DNA of 37,142 nt from Alphaproteobacteria bacterium (GTDB lineage: Bacteria; Pseudomonadota; Alphaproteobacteria; UBA2966). The DNA lies in contig JASLXG010000186.1 of assembly GCA_030740435.1 (NCBI GenBank), positions 1-37,142 of the forward strand, in the 5' to 3' direction. A program made the position numbers and the translations under genes. Below the pieces are notes generated by a model. The model made no database searches, was not told where the DNA came from, and saw only the letters and a program-made list of their open reading frames with translations. The first letter of the stretch is position 1. Each line of letters starts with the position of its first letter. Shown here piece after piece: positions 16,693 to 25,803 of this stretch.

Positions 16693-17868
16693 ATGGACGA
16701 GAAAGCCGACGTGTTGATCATCGGCGGCGGCGTCATCGGCAGTGCGGTGGCGTATTTTTTGGCGGCCGAGCCGAATTTTGCCGGCACGATCACCGTCGTC
16801 GAGCGTGATCCAACATACGCCACCTCGTCGACGGCGCTGTCGGTGGCTTCGATCCGGCAGCAGTTCTCGACGCCGGAAAACATCCGCATGTCGCTGTTCG
16901 GCGCCGAGTTCTTTCGCTCCGCCGGTCAGCACCTGGCCGTCGACGGCGAGGCCCCCGATATTGCCTTCCGCGAATCGGGTTATTTGTTCCTTGCCAGCGA
17001 GCAGTCGCTCCCCGTTTTGCAATCCAACCACCAGACGCAGATCGAATGCGGCGCCACTGTTGCGCTGCTGACGCCGGCCGAACTGGCCCAGCGTTTTCCC
17101 TGGTTGGCCGTAGACGACCTGGCGGCCGGCTCGCTGGGTCTGGCCAACGAGGGCTGGCTCGACCCCTATGCGCTGCTACAGGCCTTCAAGCAAAAAGCCA
17201 TCAGCCTGGGGGTGCGCTACCGGCGCGACGAAGTGGTCGCTCTGGAGCGCCAGGGAAACGCCTTGGTGGCTGCCGAGCTCGCTTCGGGCGAAAAACTCGA
17301 ATTCGCCATCGCGGTTAACGCCGCCGGCCCCCGCGCCGGCCGCCTGGCGGCCCTGGCCGGCCTTGAACTTCCCGTGCGGGCGCGAAAACGCATCGTCCAT
17401 GTCATAGATTGCCCCCAGCCCATCAGCGACTGCCCGCTGGTCATCGATCCCACGGGGCTCTACTTCCGGCCCGAGGGCCAAACTTTCCTCAGCGGCATCT
17501 CGCCGCCCGCCGACCAGGACCCCGACCGCGACCGCCTGGAGGTCGACAACGACCTTTTCGAGACCATCTGGCCGCTGCTGGCGCGCCGCGTGCCGGCCTT
17601 CGAGACCCTCAAGCTCCAGCGCACATGGGCCGGCTATTACGCCTACAACACGCTCGACCAGAACGCCATCCTGGGGCCCCATCCCGAGGTCGAAAACTTC
17701 ATCTTGGCCAACGGCTTCAGCGGCCACGGCCTGCAGCAAAGCCCGGCCGTGGGCCGGGCGCTCAGCGAACTCATAACGTTCGGCAGCTACGCCACGCTCG
17801 ACCTCTCGCGCTTTGGCTGCGAGCGCATCATCGAACAAAAGCCGGTGCGCGAGCTCAACGTGGTCTGA
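16693..17868 (+). CDS. FAD-dependent oxidoreductase (DAO family, FOXRED1-like)
   Basis: A 391-residue flavoprotein. I chose the ATG at 16693 over an upstream ATG because it puts the dinucleotide-binding motif (VLIIGGGVIGSAVAYFLA) at the N-terminus. Other markers are SVASIRQQFSTPENIRMSLF, NEGWLDPYALLQAFKQKA, VNAAGPRAGRLA, and the closing FAD loop LANGFSGHGLQQSPAVGRAL. Members of the DAO family oxidise amino acids, sarcosine or similar amines; the RQQFS and EGWLDPY segments recall FOXRED1. It is transcribed divergently from the gamma-glutamyltransferase gene, so the two may handle related amino compounds, but that is only context. The MAPEG gene follows about 107 bases downstream. Confidence 0.8.
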   Translation: MDEKADVLIIGGGVIGSAVAYFLAAEPNFAGTITVVERDPTYATSSTALSVASIRQQFSTPENIRMSLFGAEFFRSAGQHLAVDGEAPDIAFRESGYLFLASEQSLPVLQSNHQTQIECGATVALLTPAELAQRFPWLAVDDLAAGSLGLANEGWLDPYALLQAFKQKAISLGVRYRRDEVVALERQGNALVAAELASGEKLEFAIAVNAAGPRAGRLAALAGLELPVRARKRIVHVIDCPQPISDCPLVIDPTGLYFRPEGQTFLSGISPPADQDPDRDRLEVDNDLFETIWPLLARRVPAFETLKLQRTWAGYYAYNTLDQNAILGPHPEVENFILANGFSGHGLQQSPAVGRALSELITFGSYATLDLSRFGCERIIEQKPVRELNVV

Positions 17869-17975
17869 TCGCCTTTTACGGAATGGCGTCAAACTTCAAT
17901 ATCTAGCATCATGCTCGACGGCTTATACTATATCTCGTGGCCATCGCACAGTTTGACAAGACAGGAGAGTTACCG

Positions 17976-18377
17976 ATGTCGGAACTTTCGATCGAACTCA
18001 GGTTGCTGGCCTATGCGGCCCTGATCTGCATCCTGCTCTGGCTTCCCTACGTCCTGGCCCGCGCCCAAACCTGGGGCCTAGCCGCCACGGCCGGCTATCC
18101 CGAGGACCCGCCGGCCCTGCCCGGTTGGGCACTGCGCAGCATTCGCGCCCACGCCAACTGGGTCGAAAACCTGGCGCCCTTCGCGGCCCTGGTGCTGCTG
18201 GCCCACGTCGGCAACGCCAGCAACGAAATGACGGCGCTGGGCGCCAGGCTCTTCTTCTGGGGCCAATTGGTCCGCACCGTCGTCCACATCGCCGGCGTGC
18301 CCTGGATCCGTACGGGAGCGTTCATGGTGTCGTGGCTCGGTATGGTGCTGATCTTCTTGCAGGTGATCGGGTACTAA
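17976..18377 (+). CDS. MAPEG-family integral membrane protein
   Basis: A 133-residue protein with four hydrophobic segments (about residues 8-27, 55-75, 80-100 and 108-130). The family signature RAHANWVENLAPFAALVLLAH stands near residue 50. I placed the start at the ATG at 17976 because AGGAGAG lies at the right distance, rather than at the GTG 13 codons upstream. MAPEG proteins include membrane glutathione transferases and related enzymes in eicosanoid and glutathione metabolism; bacterial members are mostly uncharacterised. It converges on the following gene with an 18-base gap. Confidence 0.85.
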   Translation: MSELSIELRLLAYAALICILLWLPYVLARAQTWGLAATAGYPEDPPALPGWALRSIRAHANWVENLAPFAALVLLAHVGNASNEMTALGARLFFWGQLVRTVVHIAGVPWIRTGAFMVSWLGMVLIFLQVIGY

Positions 18378-18395
18378 AAGCGCCCCTGGCGCCGC

Positions 18396-20741
18396 TTAGA
18401 TCCGTAGCGCCGATAGATCCGGGGCCGGCGCCGCGTCATCCGTGGGCCGGGCCGGCTTGACAGCCAGGCGGAGCTCGACGAGTTCCTCGTTCTGGCGCTC
18501 GGCCAGCGTTAGCGCCTGGTCGCGGCCGGCGCTGTATTGCTCGGGCCAGGGCTGGTCGGCCTGGCCGTAATGGGCCGCGGCGCGCAGCGTGAAGTAGGGA
18601 TCGGACAAGTGTGGCCGGGCCAGGACGCAGAGATCGGCGCGGCCGGCCGCGATGATGGTGTTGACCTGGTCGGCGCTGGTGATGTTGCCCACCGCGATGG
18701 TGGGAATGCCGGCTTCCAGGCGGATGCGTTCGGCGAATTGGGTCTGGAACATGCGGCCGTAGACGGGTTTGGCCCGGGTCGAGGTCTGGCCCGCCGAGAC
18801 GTCGATGATGTCGCAACCCAGTGCCTTGAGCCCGCGCGCCAGCTCGACCGCTTCGGCCGCCTCGAAACCCTCGCCGGGTACCCAGTCGGTGGCCGAGAGG
18901 CGCACGGATATGGGTTTCTGCCAGACTTCGCGCACAGCCTGGAAGACCTCGAGGGGGTAGCGCAGGCGGTTTTCCAGGATGCCGCCGTAGTCGTCGCCGC
19001 GCTGGTTGGAAAGCGGCGAGATGAAGCTCGAGAGCAGGTATCCGTGCGCCATGTGGACTTCGATCATGTCGAAGCCGGCTTCCTGGGCATAGCGCGCGGC
19101 ACGCACGAATTCGTGGCTTACCCGGCCCATGTCTTGGCGGTCCATCTGGCGCGGCACTTGGCTATGGGGGAACCAGGGCAGCGGCGAGGCCGATATGATC
19201 GGCCAGGAGCCTTCGTCCAGCGGTTCGTTGTCGCCTTCCCAGATCAGTTTGGTCGCCGCCTTTTGTCCGGCGTGGCCCAGTTGCAGGCAGATCTTGGCGG
19301 CTGAGCTGGCGTGCACGAAATCGACGATGCGAAGCCAGGCGTCGCACTGGGCTTGGTTGTAAATGCCGGTACAGCCGGGCGTGATGCGGCCCTGGGCCGA
19401 GACGCCGGTCATTTCGCTGAAGACCAGTCCGGCACCGCCGACGGCGCGGCTGCCCAGGTGCACCAGGTGCCAATCGCCGGGCAGACCGTCCCGGGCCGAA
19501 TACTGGCACATGGGCGAGACCACGACGCGGTTTGCCAGCACCAGGTCGCCAAGCCGGAAGGGCGTGAACATGGGCGGCGGATTACCTGCCAGGGGCAGGC
19601 CTTTCTTTCTCACGTCCTCGGCGAACCAGGCGTCGATGCCGGCGATGTAGTCCGGGTCGCGCAGCCTGAGATTCTCGTAGGTCACGCGCTTGGAGCGGCT
19701 GAGCAGACTGAAGGCGAACTGTTCGGGCTCGAGGCCGTGGTAGCGTTCGGTGTCCTCGAACCAGATCAGGCTGGTCTCGGCGGTGCGTTGCAGCCTGGCC
19801 ACTTCGTCCTGGCGGCCGCCCTGGTAGGCGGCCAGGGCGTCGGCCACGTCCGGGGTGGCTTGCAAGGCCTCGTGCAGCGCGATGGCGTCCTCCATGGCGA
19901 GCTTGGTGCCCGAGCCGATGGAGAAATGCGCCGTGTGCAGGGCATCGCCCAGCAGCACCACGTTGCCATCATACCAGCGCTCGTTGCGCACCGTCGGGAA
20001 GGTGCGCCAGAGCGAGCGGTTGGCGACCAACTCGTGGCCCTCGAGGTGGGCGGCGAAAAGCTTCTGGCAATAGGCCAACGTGTCGCTCTCTGCCGCCTGG
20101 TCGAGGCCGGCGCGGCGCCAGGTCTCCTCCGTGCACTCGACGATAAAGGTGCTGGTCTCGGCCTCGAACTGGTAGGCGTGGACGCGGAAGAGGCCGTGCT
20201 GGTTTTGCTCGAAGATGAAAGTGAAGGCCTCCAGCGGCAAGCTGGTGCCGAGCCAGACGAACTTGTTCCGCCGCCAGTCCAGGCTGGTGCCGAAGGCCTC
20301 TGGGCGGGCGTCGCGAAGGGCGCTGTTGATGCCGTCGGCGGCCAGGATCAGATCGCTGTCGGCAAAGCCCGAGGGGTCAATGATCTCGTGTTCAAAATGC
20401 AGCGCACAGCCCGCGGCTTGGGCATGGTGTTGCAGAATCTGCAACAGCTTGCGCCGCGACATGCCGCAGAATCCGTGGCCGCCCGAGCGCACAACCCGGC
20501 CGCCAAGGCGCACGTCGATCTCGTGCCAATAGGCGAAGCTGTCGACGATCTCGCGGTGGCTGGCGCGGTCATAATCGAGAAAGCCCGACAAGGTCTCGTC
20601 GGAGAACACCACGCCGAAGCCGAAGGTGTCGTCGGGCCGGTTGCGCTCATAGATGTCGATCTGGCGGTCCGGCTCGGCCTTTTTGGCCAGCAGCCCGAAG
20701 TAAAGCCCGGCGGGGCCGCCGCCGACGATGCTGATCTTCAT
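18396..20741 (-). CDS. Bifunctional salicylyl-CoA 5-hydroxylase / 2-aminobenzoyl-CoA monooxygenase-reductase
   Basis: A 781-residue two-domain flavoprotein. The start is the ATG at 20741, giving the FAD motif [20 protein letters not shown]; a longer upstream frame is not needed. Residues 1-400 are an FAD monooxygenase ([22 protein letters not shown] is the second FAD motif). Residues about 410-780 are an old-yellow-enzyme NADH:flavin oxidoreductase ([43 protein letters not shown]). This exact fusion is known as 2-aminobenzoyl-CoA monooxygenase/reductase (anthranilate breakdown in Azoarcus) and as salicylyl-CoA 5-hydroxylase. It hydroxylates and then partly reduces the ring of an aryl-CoA. No aryl-CoA ligase or ring-cleavage genes are adjacent; the ligase at 11835 is not of the benzoate type by its motifs. 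Confidence 0.85.
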   Translation of the reverse strand: MKISIVGGGPAGLYFGLLAKKAEPDRQIDIYERNRPDDTFGFGVVFSDETLSGFLDYDRASHREIVDSFAYWHEIDVRLGGRVVRSGGHGFCGMSRRKLLQILQHHAQAAGCALHFEHEIIDPSGFADSDLILAADGINSALRDARPEAFGTSLDWRRNKFVWLGTSLPLEAFTFIFEQNQHGLFRVHAYQFEAETSTFIVECTEETWRRAGLDQAAESDTLAYCQKLFAAHLEGHELVANRSLWRTFPTVRNERWYDGNVVLLGDALHTAHFSIGSGTKLAMEDAIALHEALQATPDVADALAAYQGGRQDEVARLQRTAETSLIWFEDTERYHGLEPEQFAFSLLSRSKRVTYENLRLRDPDYIAGIDAWFAEDVRKKGLPLAGNPPPMFTPFRLGDLVLANRVVVSPMCQYSARDGLPGDWHLVHLGSRAVGGAGLVFSEMTGVSAQGRITPGCTGIYNQAQCDAWLRIVDFVHASSAAKICLQLGHAGQKAATKLIWEGDNEPLDEGSWPIISASPLPWFPHSQVPRQMDRQDMGRVSHEFVRAARYAQEAGFDMIEVHMAHGYLLSSFISPLSNQRGDDYGGILENRLRYPLEVFQAVREVWQKPISVRLSATDWVPGEGFEAAEAVELARGLKALGCDIIDVSAGQTSTRAKPVYGRMFQTQFAERIRLEAGIPTIAVGNITSADQVNTIIAAGRADLCVLARPHLSDPYFTLRAAAHYGQADQPWPEQYSAGRDQALTLAERQNEELVELRLAVKPARPTDDAAPAPDLSALRI

Positions 20742-20817
20742 GATGCGCTTCCGGGAAAGAGGAATTTGCGCAATTATGGTAGGTCTAAAGCGCCCGGAAA
20801 CAAGCGGAAGCGGCGAA

Positions 20818-21306
20818 ATGGCAGGGGTCAGCAGGACCATGCGGGGCGCCCTGGCCGGTGTGCCGGAGGGCGCCGGGGCCTATGCCCTGGTGCTGGACTT
20901 GCGCGCTCCCAGGCGGCTGCCCCAGCGCCTGGCGCCGCAACCGCTGGCGCCGGGGCCTTACCTTTACGCCGGCAGCGCCCGGGGGCCGGGTGGCCCGCGA
21001 GCCCGCCTGGCGCGGCACCTCAGGCGCCAGAAGCCGCGGCACTGGCACCTCGATTGGCTGACCGGGGCGCCGCCCGCGCTGGTCCGATTCTATGGTTTCG
21101 CGGCCTTCGCGGCGGCCGGCGAATGCGACGTCGTGGACTGGCTGACGGCCCGCGGCGCGACGCAGGTTCCGGGTTTCGGAGCCAGCGACTGCCGCCGTTG
21201 CCAGGGCCACTTGCTGGCTCTTTCAAGGGCGCCGGGGCTCGGCGAGTTGGCCGAAGCACTAGCGGGAACCCTGATCTGGAGCCGGGATATCCCAAGGATA
21301 CGTTAA
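20818..21306 (+). CDS. DUF123 (GIY-YIG-like) domain protein
   Basis: A 162-residue protein matching the DUF123 family. It has [46 protein letters not shown] and a Cys-containing end ([15 protein letters not shown]). The AYA and YAGSA spacing corresponds to the GIY-YIG nuclease core. Biochemical function is unknown; archaeal and bacterial members stand alone or are fused to endonuclease III. Two ATG starts are possible, 20818 and 20839; the latter has an AGGA about 5 bases upstream and leaves the domain intact. The gene is divergent from the two-domain flavoprotein and lies just before the Flp pilin. Confidence 0.7.
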   Translation: MAGVSRTMRGALAGVPEGAGAYALVLDLRAPRRLPQRLAPQPLAPGPYLYAGSARGPGGPRARLARHLRRQKPRHWHLDWLTGAPPALVRFYGFAAFAAAGECDVVDWLTARGATQVPGFGASDCRRCQGHLLALSRAPGLGELAEALAGTLIWSRDIPRIR

Positions 21307-21333
21307 CCAATCGCTGTTACAACCGGACCTGCC

Positions 21334-21518
21334 ATGAACGCACTTGGACCCCTCCTCAAGCGGCTCCGGCGCGACGCCGGCGGCGTCACGGCAGTGGAGT
21401 ACGGCCTCATCGCCGGGGCCTCATCGCCGTCGCCATCATCGCCATTGTGACGGCGCTGGGCAGCGATCTTACGAATATTTTCAACGACGTCTCGGACGGC
21501 CTGCAAAACGGCGGCTGA
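21334..21518 (+). pseudogene. Flp/Fap-type pilin, frameshifted
   Basis: A short pilin of about 61 residues is split over two frames. The ATG at 21334 gives MNALGPLLKRLRRDAGG, then VTAVEYGLIAG. The prepilin peptidase should cut after the Gly before VTAVEY, the usual Flp site with Glu at position 5. The second frame continues with LIAVAIIAIVTALGSDLTNIFNDVSDGLQNGG and stops at 21518. The frames meet at GGGG (21415-21418); one more G restores GGLIAVAII. No other tad/cpa pilus genes lie in the window, so it is an orphan pilin or one outside its operon. The broken frame may be an assembly error in the G run. Confidence 0.75.
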
Positions 21519-21582
21519 AGGCAGCCGCGATCCGTCAGATTGAGGCTGCGCCGTGCGGCCCACTGCGTTTACGCTAGCCCCC

Positions 21583-22818
21583 ATGCTCGCCGAGTCCCTG
21601 TCCCCAATCGCAAAGCTCCCATGGCGCCGCCGGCCCGAGGTGATGCTGATGCTGATGGCCTCGGCCTCGGCGCTAGCCTTCGCCACCTGGAACGTGCTGC
21701 TCAACAACTTCGCCATCGAACGAGCGGCCTTCGACGGCGCCGACATCGGCGTGTTGCAAAGCCTGCGTGAGGTGCCGGGATTTCTTGCCTTCGCCGTGGT
21801 TTTCCTCTTGCTGGTCCTGGCCGAGCAGACCCTGGCCCTGGCGGCCCTGGTGCTACTCGGGCTGGGCATCATGGTGACGGGCTTTTTCCCCAGCTTCATG
21901 GGTCTCTGCCTCACCACGCTGGTGATGTCGCTGGGCTATCACTACTACGAGACCCTGCAAAGCTCGCTAGCGCTGCAGTGGTTCGACAAGCAACGCGCGC
22001 CGGCACTGCTGGGCCGCTTGATCGCTGCCACCTCGCTGGCCTCGCTGCTGGCCTATGCCCTGGTCTACGCCGCCATGGAATTGCTGGCGCTCGATTTCCG
22101 CTGGGTTTACCTGATCGGCGGCGCCACCACGGTGGCCCTGGCCGTCACCGCCCGCCTGGCCTTCCCAAGCTTTGCCGCCCAGGTGCCCCAGCGCAAGCAG
22201 ATGGTGCTGCGCCGACGGTACTGGCTTTATTACGCTCTGGTCTTCATGTCGGGAGCGCGGCGCCAGATTTTTGTCGTCTTCGCCGCCTTCCTGATGGTCG
22301 AGCGCTTCGGCTTCGACGCCGCCGCCATTGCGCTGATGTTCCTGGTCAACTGCCTGGCCAACATCCTGTTTGCCGAGCGTATCGGCCGTCTCATCGGGCG
22401 CTGGGGCGAGCGCCGGGCGCTCACGTTCGAATACCTCGGGCTGATCCTGGTCTTCACCGGATATGCCTTCGTCGAAAGTGCCGCCCTGGCGGTGGGGCTC
22501 TACATTCTCGATCATCTGTTTTTCGCCATGGCCATCGCCATCCAGACCTATTTCCAGAAGATCGCCGACCCGGCCGACTTCGCCGGCTCGGCCGGCATGG
22601 CCTTTACCATCAACCACATCGCCGCGGTCGGCCTGCCGGTCGTGCTGGGGCTCTTGTGGCTGGCCTCGCCGGCCGCCGTCTTTCTCTCTGGCAGCGCCAT
22701 GGCGCTGGCCTCATTAGGCCTCGCCCGGCTGGTGCCCCAGGCGCCCGCATCCGGACAGGAATGGCAGGCGCCGCAAATAATCACCCCTCTTCTCCGCAAA
22801 GAAAGGACCCCCTCATGA
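21583..22818 (+). CDS. Major facilitator superfamily transporter
   Basis: A 411-residue integral membrane protein with about 12 hydrophobic segments. I chose the ATG at 21583; a GTG 10 codons upstream and a later Met (MLMLMASAS) are also possible because no strong ribosome-binding site is visible. The short loop motif between helices 2 and 3 is atypical (SLREVPGFLAF). ERIGRLIGRWGERRALTFEYLG in the second half matches the repeated MFS loop motif. The substrate cannot be read. The gene overlaps the following amidohydrolase gene by 4 bases (ATGA), so the transporter may import or export a compound that the hydrolase handles. Confidence 0.75.
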   Translation: MLAESLSPIAKLPWRRRPEVMLMLMASASALAFATWNVLLNNFAIERAAFDGADIGVLQSLREVPGFLAFAVVFLLLVLAEQTLALAALVLLGLGIMVTGFFPSFMGLCLTTLVMSLGYHYYETLQSSLALQWFDKQRAPALLGRLIAATSLASLLAYALVYAAMELLALDFRWVYLIGGATTVALAVTARLAFPSFAAQVPQRKQMVLRRRYWLYYALVFMSGARRQIFVVFAAFLMVERFGFDAAAIALMFLVNCLANILFAERIGRLIGRWGERRALTFEYLGLILVFTGYAFVESAALAVGLYILDHLFFAMAIAIQTYFQKIADPADFAGSAGMAFTINHIAAVGLPVVLGLLWLASPAAVFLSGSAMALASLGLARLVPQAPASGQEWQAPQIITPLLRKERTPS

Positions 22819-23795
22819 CGGTGATCGACGTCCACACCCATATGCTCAACGACGAATGGCTGGCCCGCATCAAGCAGCACGGCGGGCCGCACTACTCCGT
22901 CAAGGAATTCAAGGGCCAGCAGGTGGTGCACATGGACGGCGCCCCCTTCATGACCTTGCAGGACGGCATGTTCGATTACGACCTGCGCATCAAGAACATG
23001 GACCAGGCGCGGGTCGACTTGGCCATCGTTTCGCTGACCTGTCCCAGCGTCTATTGGGGCGACGAGGCCGTGAGTGCCGAGAGCGCGCGCCTGATGAACC
23101 ATGACATGGCGGCCCAACAAACCGCCTATCCCGACCGCATCCGCTGGTTCGCGACGCTGCCCTGGCAATATCCCAAAGCCGCCGTGGCCGAGCTCGAACG
23201 CTCGGTAGCGGCCGGCAGCGCCGGCGTCTTCGTCACCGCCAACGTGCGCGAGATGTCGCTCACCGACAAAACGCTCGCGCCCATCTGGCAGGCCATCGAC
23301 GACCGGGCGCTGCCCGTGCTGGTGCATCCCGCGGCGCCGCCGGGCGTCGGTGCCATGGACATGTTCAGCTACAACCTGGTGGCTTCGGTGGGTTTCACCT
23401 TCGACACCACCTTGGCGGTCTCGCGCATGATCTTCGACGGCTTTTTCGAGCGCTACCAGAAGCTCCGCATCATCGCCTGCCACGGCGGCGGCTATCTGCC
23501 CTACCTGGCCGGCCGCTTGGACATCTGCTACGACAACATGCCGTCGACCCGCGAGCACATCGATCGCGCGCCCTCGACCTACCTGCCGCAGCTCTATTAC
23601 GATTCAGTGGTCTTTAGCCAGGGCGCGCTTGAGCTATGCCTCAACGTGGCGGGGTCCGAGAACGTGCTCTACGGCTCCGACTATCCCCACAACATCGGCG
23701 ACATGCGGGGCTGCCTGCTGCGCGTCGATTCGCTGCCCGCCGATAGCCGCTTCAAGGTCCGCGGCCGGAATGCCGAGCGCGTGTTCGGGCTTTAG
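22815..23795 (+). CDS. Amidohydrolase, ACMSD/gamma-resorcylate decarboxylase-like
   Basis: A 326-residue member of the amidohydrolase_2 family. The start is the ATG at 22815, overlapping the MFS stop and preceded by AAAGGA. Metal ligands expected in the family are seen: IDVHTHM at residue 4, LPVLVHPA in the middle, RIIACHGGGYLPYLAGR, and the aspartate in LYGSDYPHNIG. Members decarboxylate (aminocarboxymuconate semialdehyde, resorcylate, uracil-5-carboxylate) or hydrolyse ring or amide bonds. With a transporter fused in expression, and an aryl-CoA hydroxylase 2 kb upstream on the other strand, a role in aromatic breakdown is plausible but not shown. Its stop codon overlaps that of the convergent CoA-transferase gene. 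Confidence 0.82.
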   Translation: MTVIDVHTHMLNDEWLARIKQHGGPHYSVKEFKGQQVVHMDGAPFMTLQDGMFDYDLRIKNMDQARVDLAIVSLTCPSVYWGDEAVSAESARLMNHDMAAQQTAYPDRIRWFATLPWQYPKAAVAELERSVAAGSAGVFVTANVREMSLTDKTLAPIWQAIDDRALPVLVHPAAPPGVGAMDMFSYNLVASVGFTFDTTLAVSRMIFDGFFERYQKLRIIACHGGGYLPYLAGRLDICYDNMPSTREHIDRAPSTYLPQLYYDSVVFSQGALELCLNVAGSENVLYGSDYPHNIGDMRGCLLRVDSLPADSRFKVRGRNAERVFGL

Positions 23796-24970
23796 ATTAC
23801 GCCGGCCCCACGCAGCCCCTCCAGCTCGGTTTCGTCGAGTCCGGCTTCAGCCAGGACCTCGTTCGTGTGCTCGCCATGCAACGGCGCCGGTCGCACCTCG
23901 AAGTCGAAATCCGTCATCTTCAGCGGGAAGGCCGCCTGGACGATCTTGCCATCGACCGGGTGGTCGTATTCGACGAACATCTCGCGGGCCCGGAAAAGCG
24001 CACTTTCGTGCGCCTCTTCAAGTGTCCAGACCGGGGCCACGCAGGTATCCAGATGCGCCAGCGTTTCGACCCAGTGGTCGCGGGTGTCGGTGAGGAAATG
24101 GGCGGCGATGGCGGCGTGGATGGCGGCCGCCTCGGGGCCTTCGGCGTACTGCTTTTCGCCCCATTCGGAGTGGCCGATGGCGTCACAGAAATTCTGCCAA
24201 AAGCGCCATTCCAGGGCACCGAGGTGCACGTACTTACCGTCGCTTGTTTCTTAGAAGCCGTACCAGGGGTACTTGCCCGAAATAATATCGTTGCCGCGTT
24301 CGGGGACGCTTCCGTCGGCGTTCCAGCTCGACATGGGGATCACCGTCATGTCCAGCGTACAGTCGGTGATCGAGGCGTCGACATAGCGCCCCCGGCCCGA
24401 GCGCCGGGCGTCGTAGAGCGCCGCCAGCATGCCCATCAGAGCGCCCGTGGTGCCGCCGGCGATGTCGGCGAACTGGAAGTTGGCGTCCGACGGCGGGCCG
24501 CCTCGGCTGCCTATTTGGTCGGTTAGGCCGGCGTATGAGGCGTAGTTCATGTCGTGGCCGGCCCGGCCACTGAGCGGCCCGGTTTGGCCGAAACCCGAGA
24601 GCGAGCAATAGACCAGCCGCGGATTGAGCGCGCTCAAGGTTTCGTAATCGAGCCCGAGCTCGGCCATGGCACCGGGCCGGAAGCCCTCCAGCAGGATATC
24701 GGCGTTGGCCGCCAGTCGCCCAACCGCGTCGCGGCCCTCCGGCCTGCGGTAATCGATGCGCAGCGACCGCTTGTTGCGGTTGAGCACATGGAAACGGGCC
24801 GAGTTCTCGCCACTCATCGGCCCGATCTTGCGGATGTAGTCGCCGAACTTGGTGTCCTCGACCTTGATCACGTCGGCGCCCAGGTCGCCCAAAAACATGG
24901 CGGCCAGCGGCCCCGGCAGGAGGCGGGTGAATTCGAGTACGGTAACGCCCGCCAGCGGCTTTTCGGCCAT
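23792..24970 (-). pseudogene. Family III CoA-transferase / alpha-methylacyl-CoA racemase-like, interrupted by TAA
   Basis: From the ATG at 24970 (MAEKPLAGVTVLEFTRLLPG) to the TAA at 23792-23794 one frame gives 393 codons, normal for the CaiB/BaiF family, but it holds an in-frame TAA at 24251-24253. The N-terminal part has VIKVED, RRPEGRDA, GHDMNYASYAGL and ADIAGGTTGALMG. These include the His and Asp used by alpha-methylacyl-CoA racemases. After the stop the same frame goes on with ETSDGKYVHLGALEWRFW, the usual C-terminal domain start. Relatives have a Tyr just before E-T-x-D-G, so a Tyr codon (TAC/TAT) changed to TAA would explain it. A GTG at 24229 could restart translation. It is the last gene of the TetR-hydratase-SDR operon. 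Confidence 0.8.
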
Positions 24971-24978
24971 GTTGCCCC

Positions 24979-25758
24979 CTACTTCTTGTAAGCCTTGCGG
25001 CTGGCCAGGGTCATGGTGTTGAGCTGTTGGCCGCCGTCGATGTCGATCTCGGCGCCGTTGAGGTAGCCCGACTGGGGGCCGCAGAGGAAGGCGATGACGT
25101 TGGCCACCTCCTCGACCGTGCCGAAGCGCCGGACCGGGCTGGTGGCCATCAGGCCGTCGCGGATCTCGGTTGGCATGGCCAGTACGGTTTCGGTCTCGAT
25201 GAAGCCGGGCAGCACGGTGTTGCAGGTGACGCCGTGGCGGCCGTGCTCGACAGCGACGTTGCGGGCCACGCCCAAGAGACCGGCCTTGCTGGCGCTGTAG
25301 CCGATCTGGCCGGGCAGGCCGCCCCGCGCCGCCGTCGAGGAGACGTTGACGATGCGGCCCCAGCCCTTGTCGATCATGGCCTGGATGCTGGCCTGAATCA
25401 TGTTGAAGGTGCCGCCGAGGTTGACGCCGAGCTCCCACTGCCATTTCTCCGGCGTCATGCGGGTGAGCGGCGCGATGTTGGCCACGATGCCGGCCACGTT
25501 GGCCAGGATGTCGGCCGGGCCGAGCGCCTCGGCCGCCGCCGCCACGGCGCCGCGCACCGCCTCGGGATCGGCGATGTCGACGACCTGGGTAGTGGCGCGC
25601 CGCCCCATGTCCTCGACCGCCCGGGCCACCTCGGCGACCTCGGGATTGATGTCGAAGAGCGCTACGTCGGCGCCCTCGGCCGCCAGGCGTTCGGCGCTGG
25701 CCCGGCCGATACCCTGAGCGGCGCCGGTGACGATGGCGATCTTGTTTTCGAGTGTCAT
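24979..25758 (-). CDS. Short-chain dehydrogenase/reductase
   Basis: A 259-residue classical SDR. The NAD(P)-binding motif is IVTGAAQGIGRASAERL at residues 9-25. The Asp after strand 2 (VALFDINPEV) favours NAD+ over NADP+. Catalytic residues are Ser in NVSSTAARG, Tyr and Lys in YSASKAG, with Asn in LANVAGI. In size and motifs it is FabG/3-hydroxyacyl-CoA-dehydrogenase-like. It lies between an enoyl-CoA hydratase and a CoA-transferase, so it likely oxidises a 3-hydroxyacyl-CoA or an alcohol from the same pathway. Gaps to its neighbours are 45 and 8 bases, consistent with one transcript. Confidence 0.87.
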   Translation of the reverse strand: MTLENKIAIVTGAAQGIGRASAERLAAEGADVALFDINPEVAEVARAVEDMGRRATTQVVDIADPEAVRGAVAAAAEALGPADILANVAGIVANIAPLTRMTPEKWQWELGVNLGGTFNMIQASIQAMIDKGWGRIVNVSSTAARGGLPGQIGYSASKAGLLGVARNVAVEHGRHGVTCNTVLPGFIETETVLAMPTEIRDGLMATSPVRRFGTVEEVANVIAFLCGPQSGYLNGAEIDIDGGQQLNTMTLASRKAYKK

Positions 25759-25803
25759 GCGATGGCTCCCGGTTTTGCTCCCGGCGGCAAGTCTATCCGG
25801 CCC

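Noticed and set aside
15080-16717. Long 545-codon plus-strand frame opposite the gamma-glutamyltransferase gene
   Set aside because: It mirrors a gene with complete family motifs on the other strand; its translation has no recognisable motif and is an effect of high GC.
21334-21518. Programmed frameshifting in the pilin gene
   Set aside because: The site is only G4 with no slippery heptamer or clear stimulatory structure; two other genes show the same homopolymer indels, so error is simpler.
24251-24253. Recoding of the in-frame stop as selenocysteine or pyrrolysine
   Set aside because: The codon is TAA, not TGA or TAG, and relatives need an ordinary residue here.
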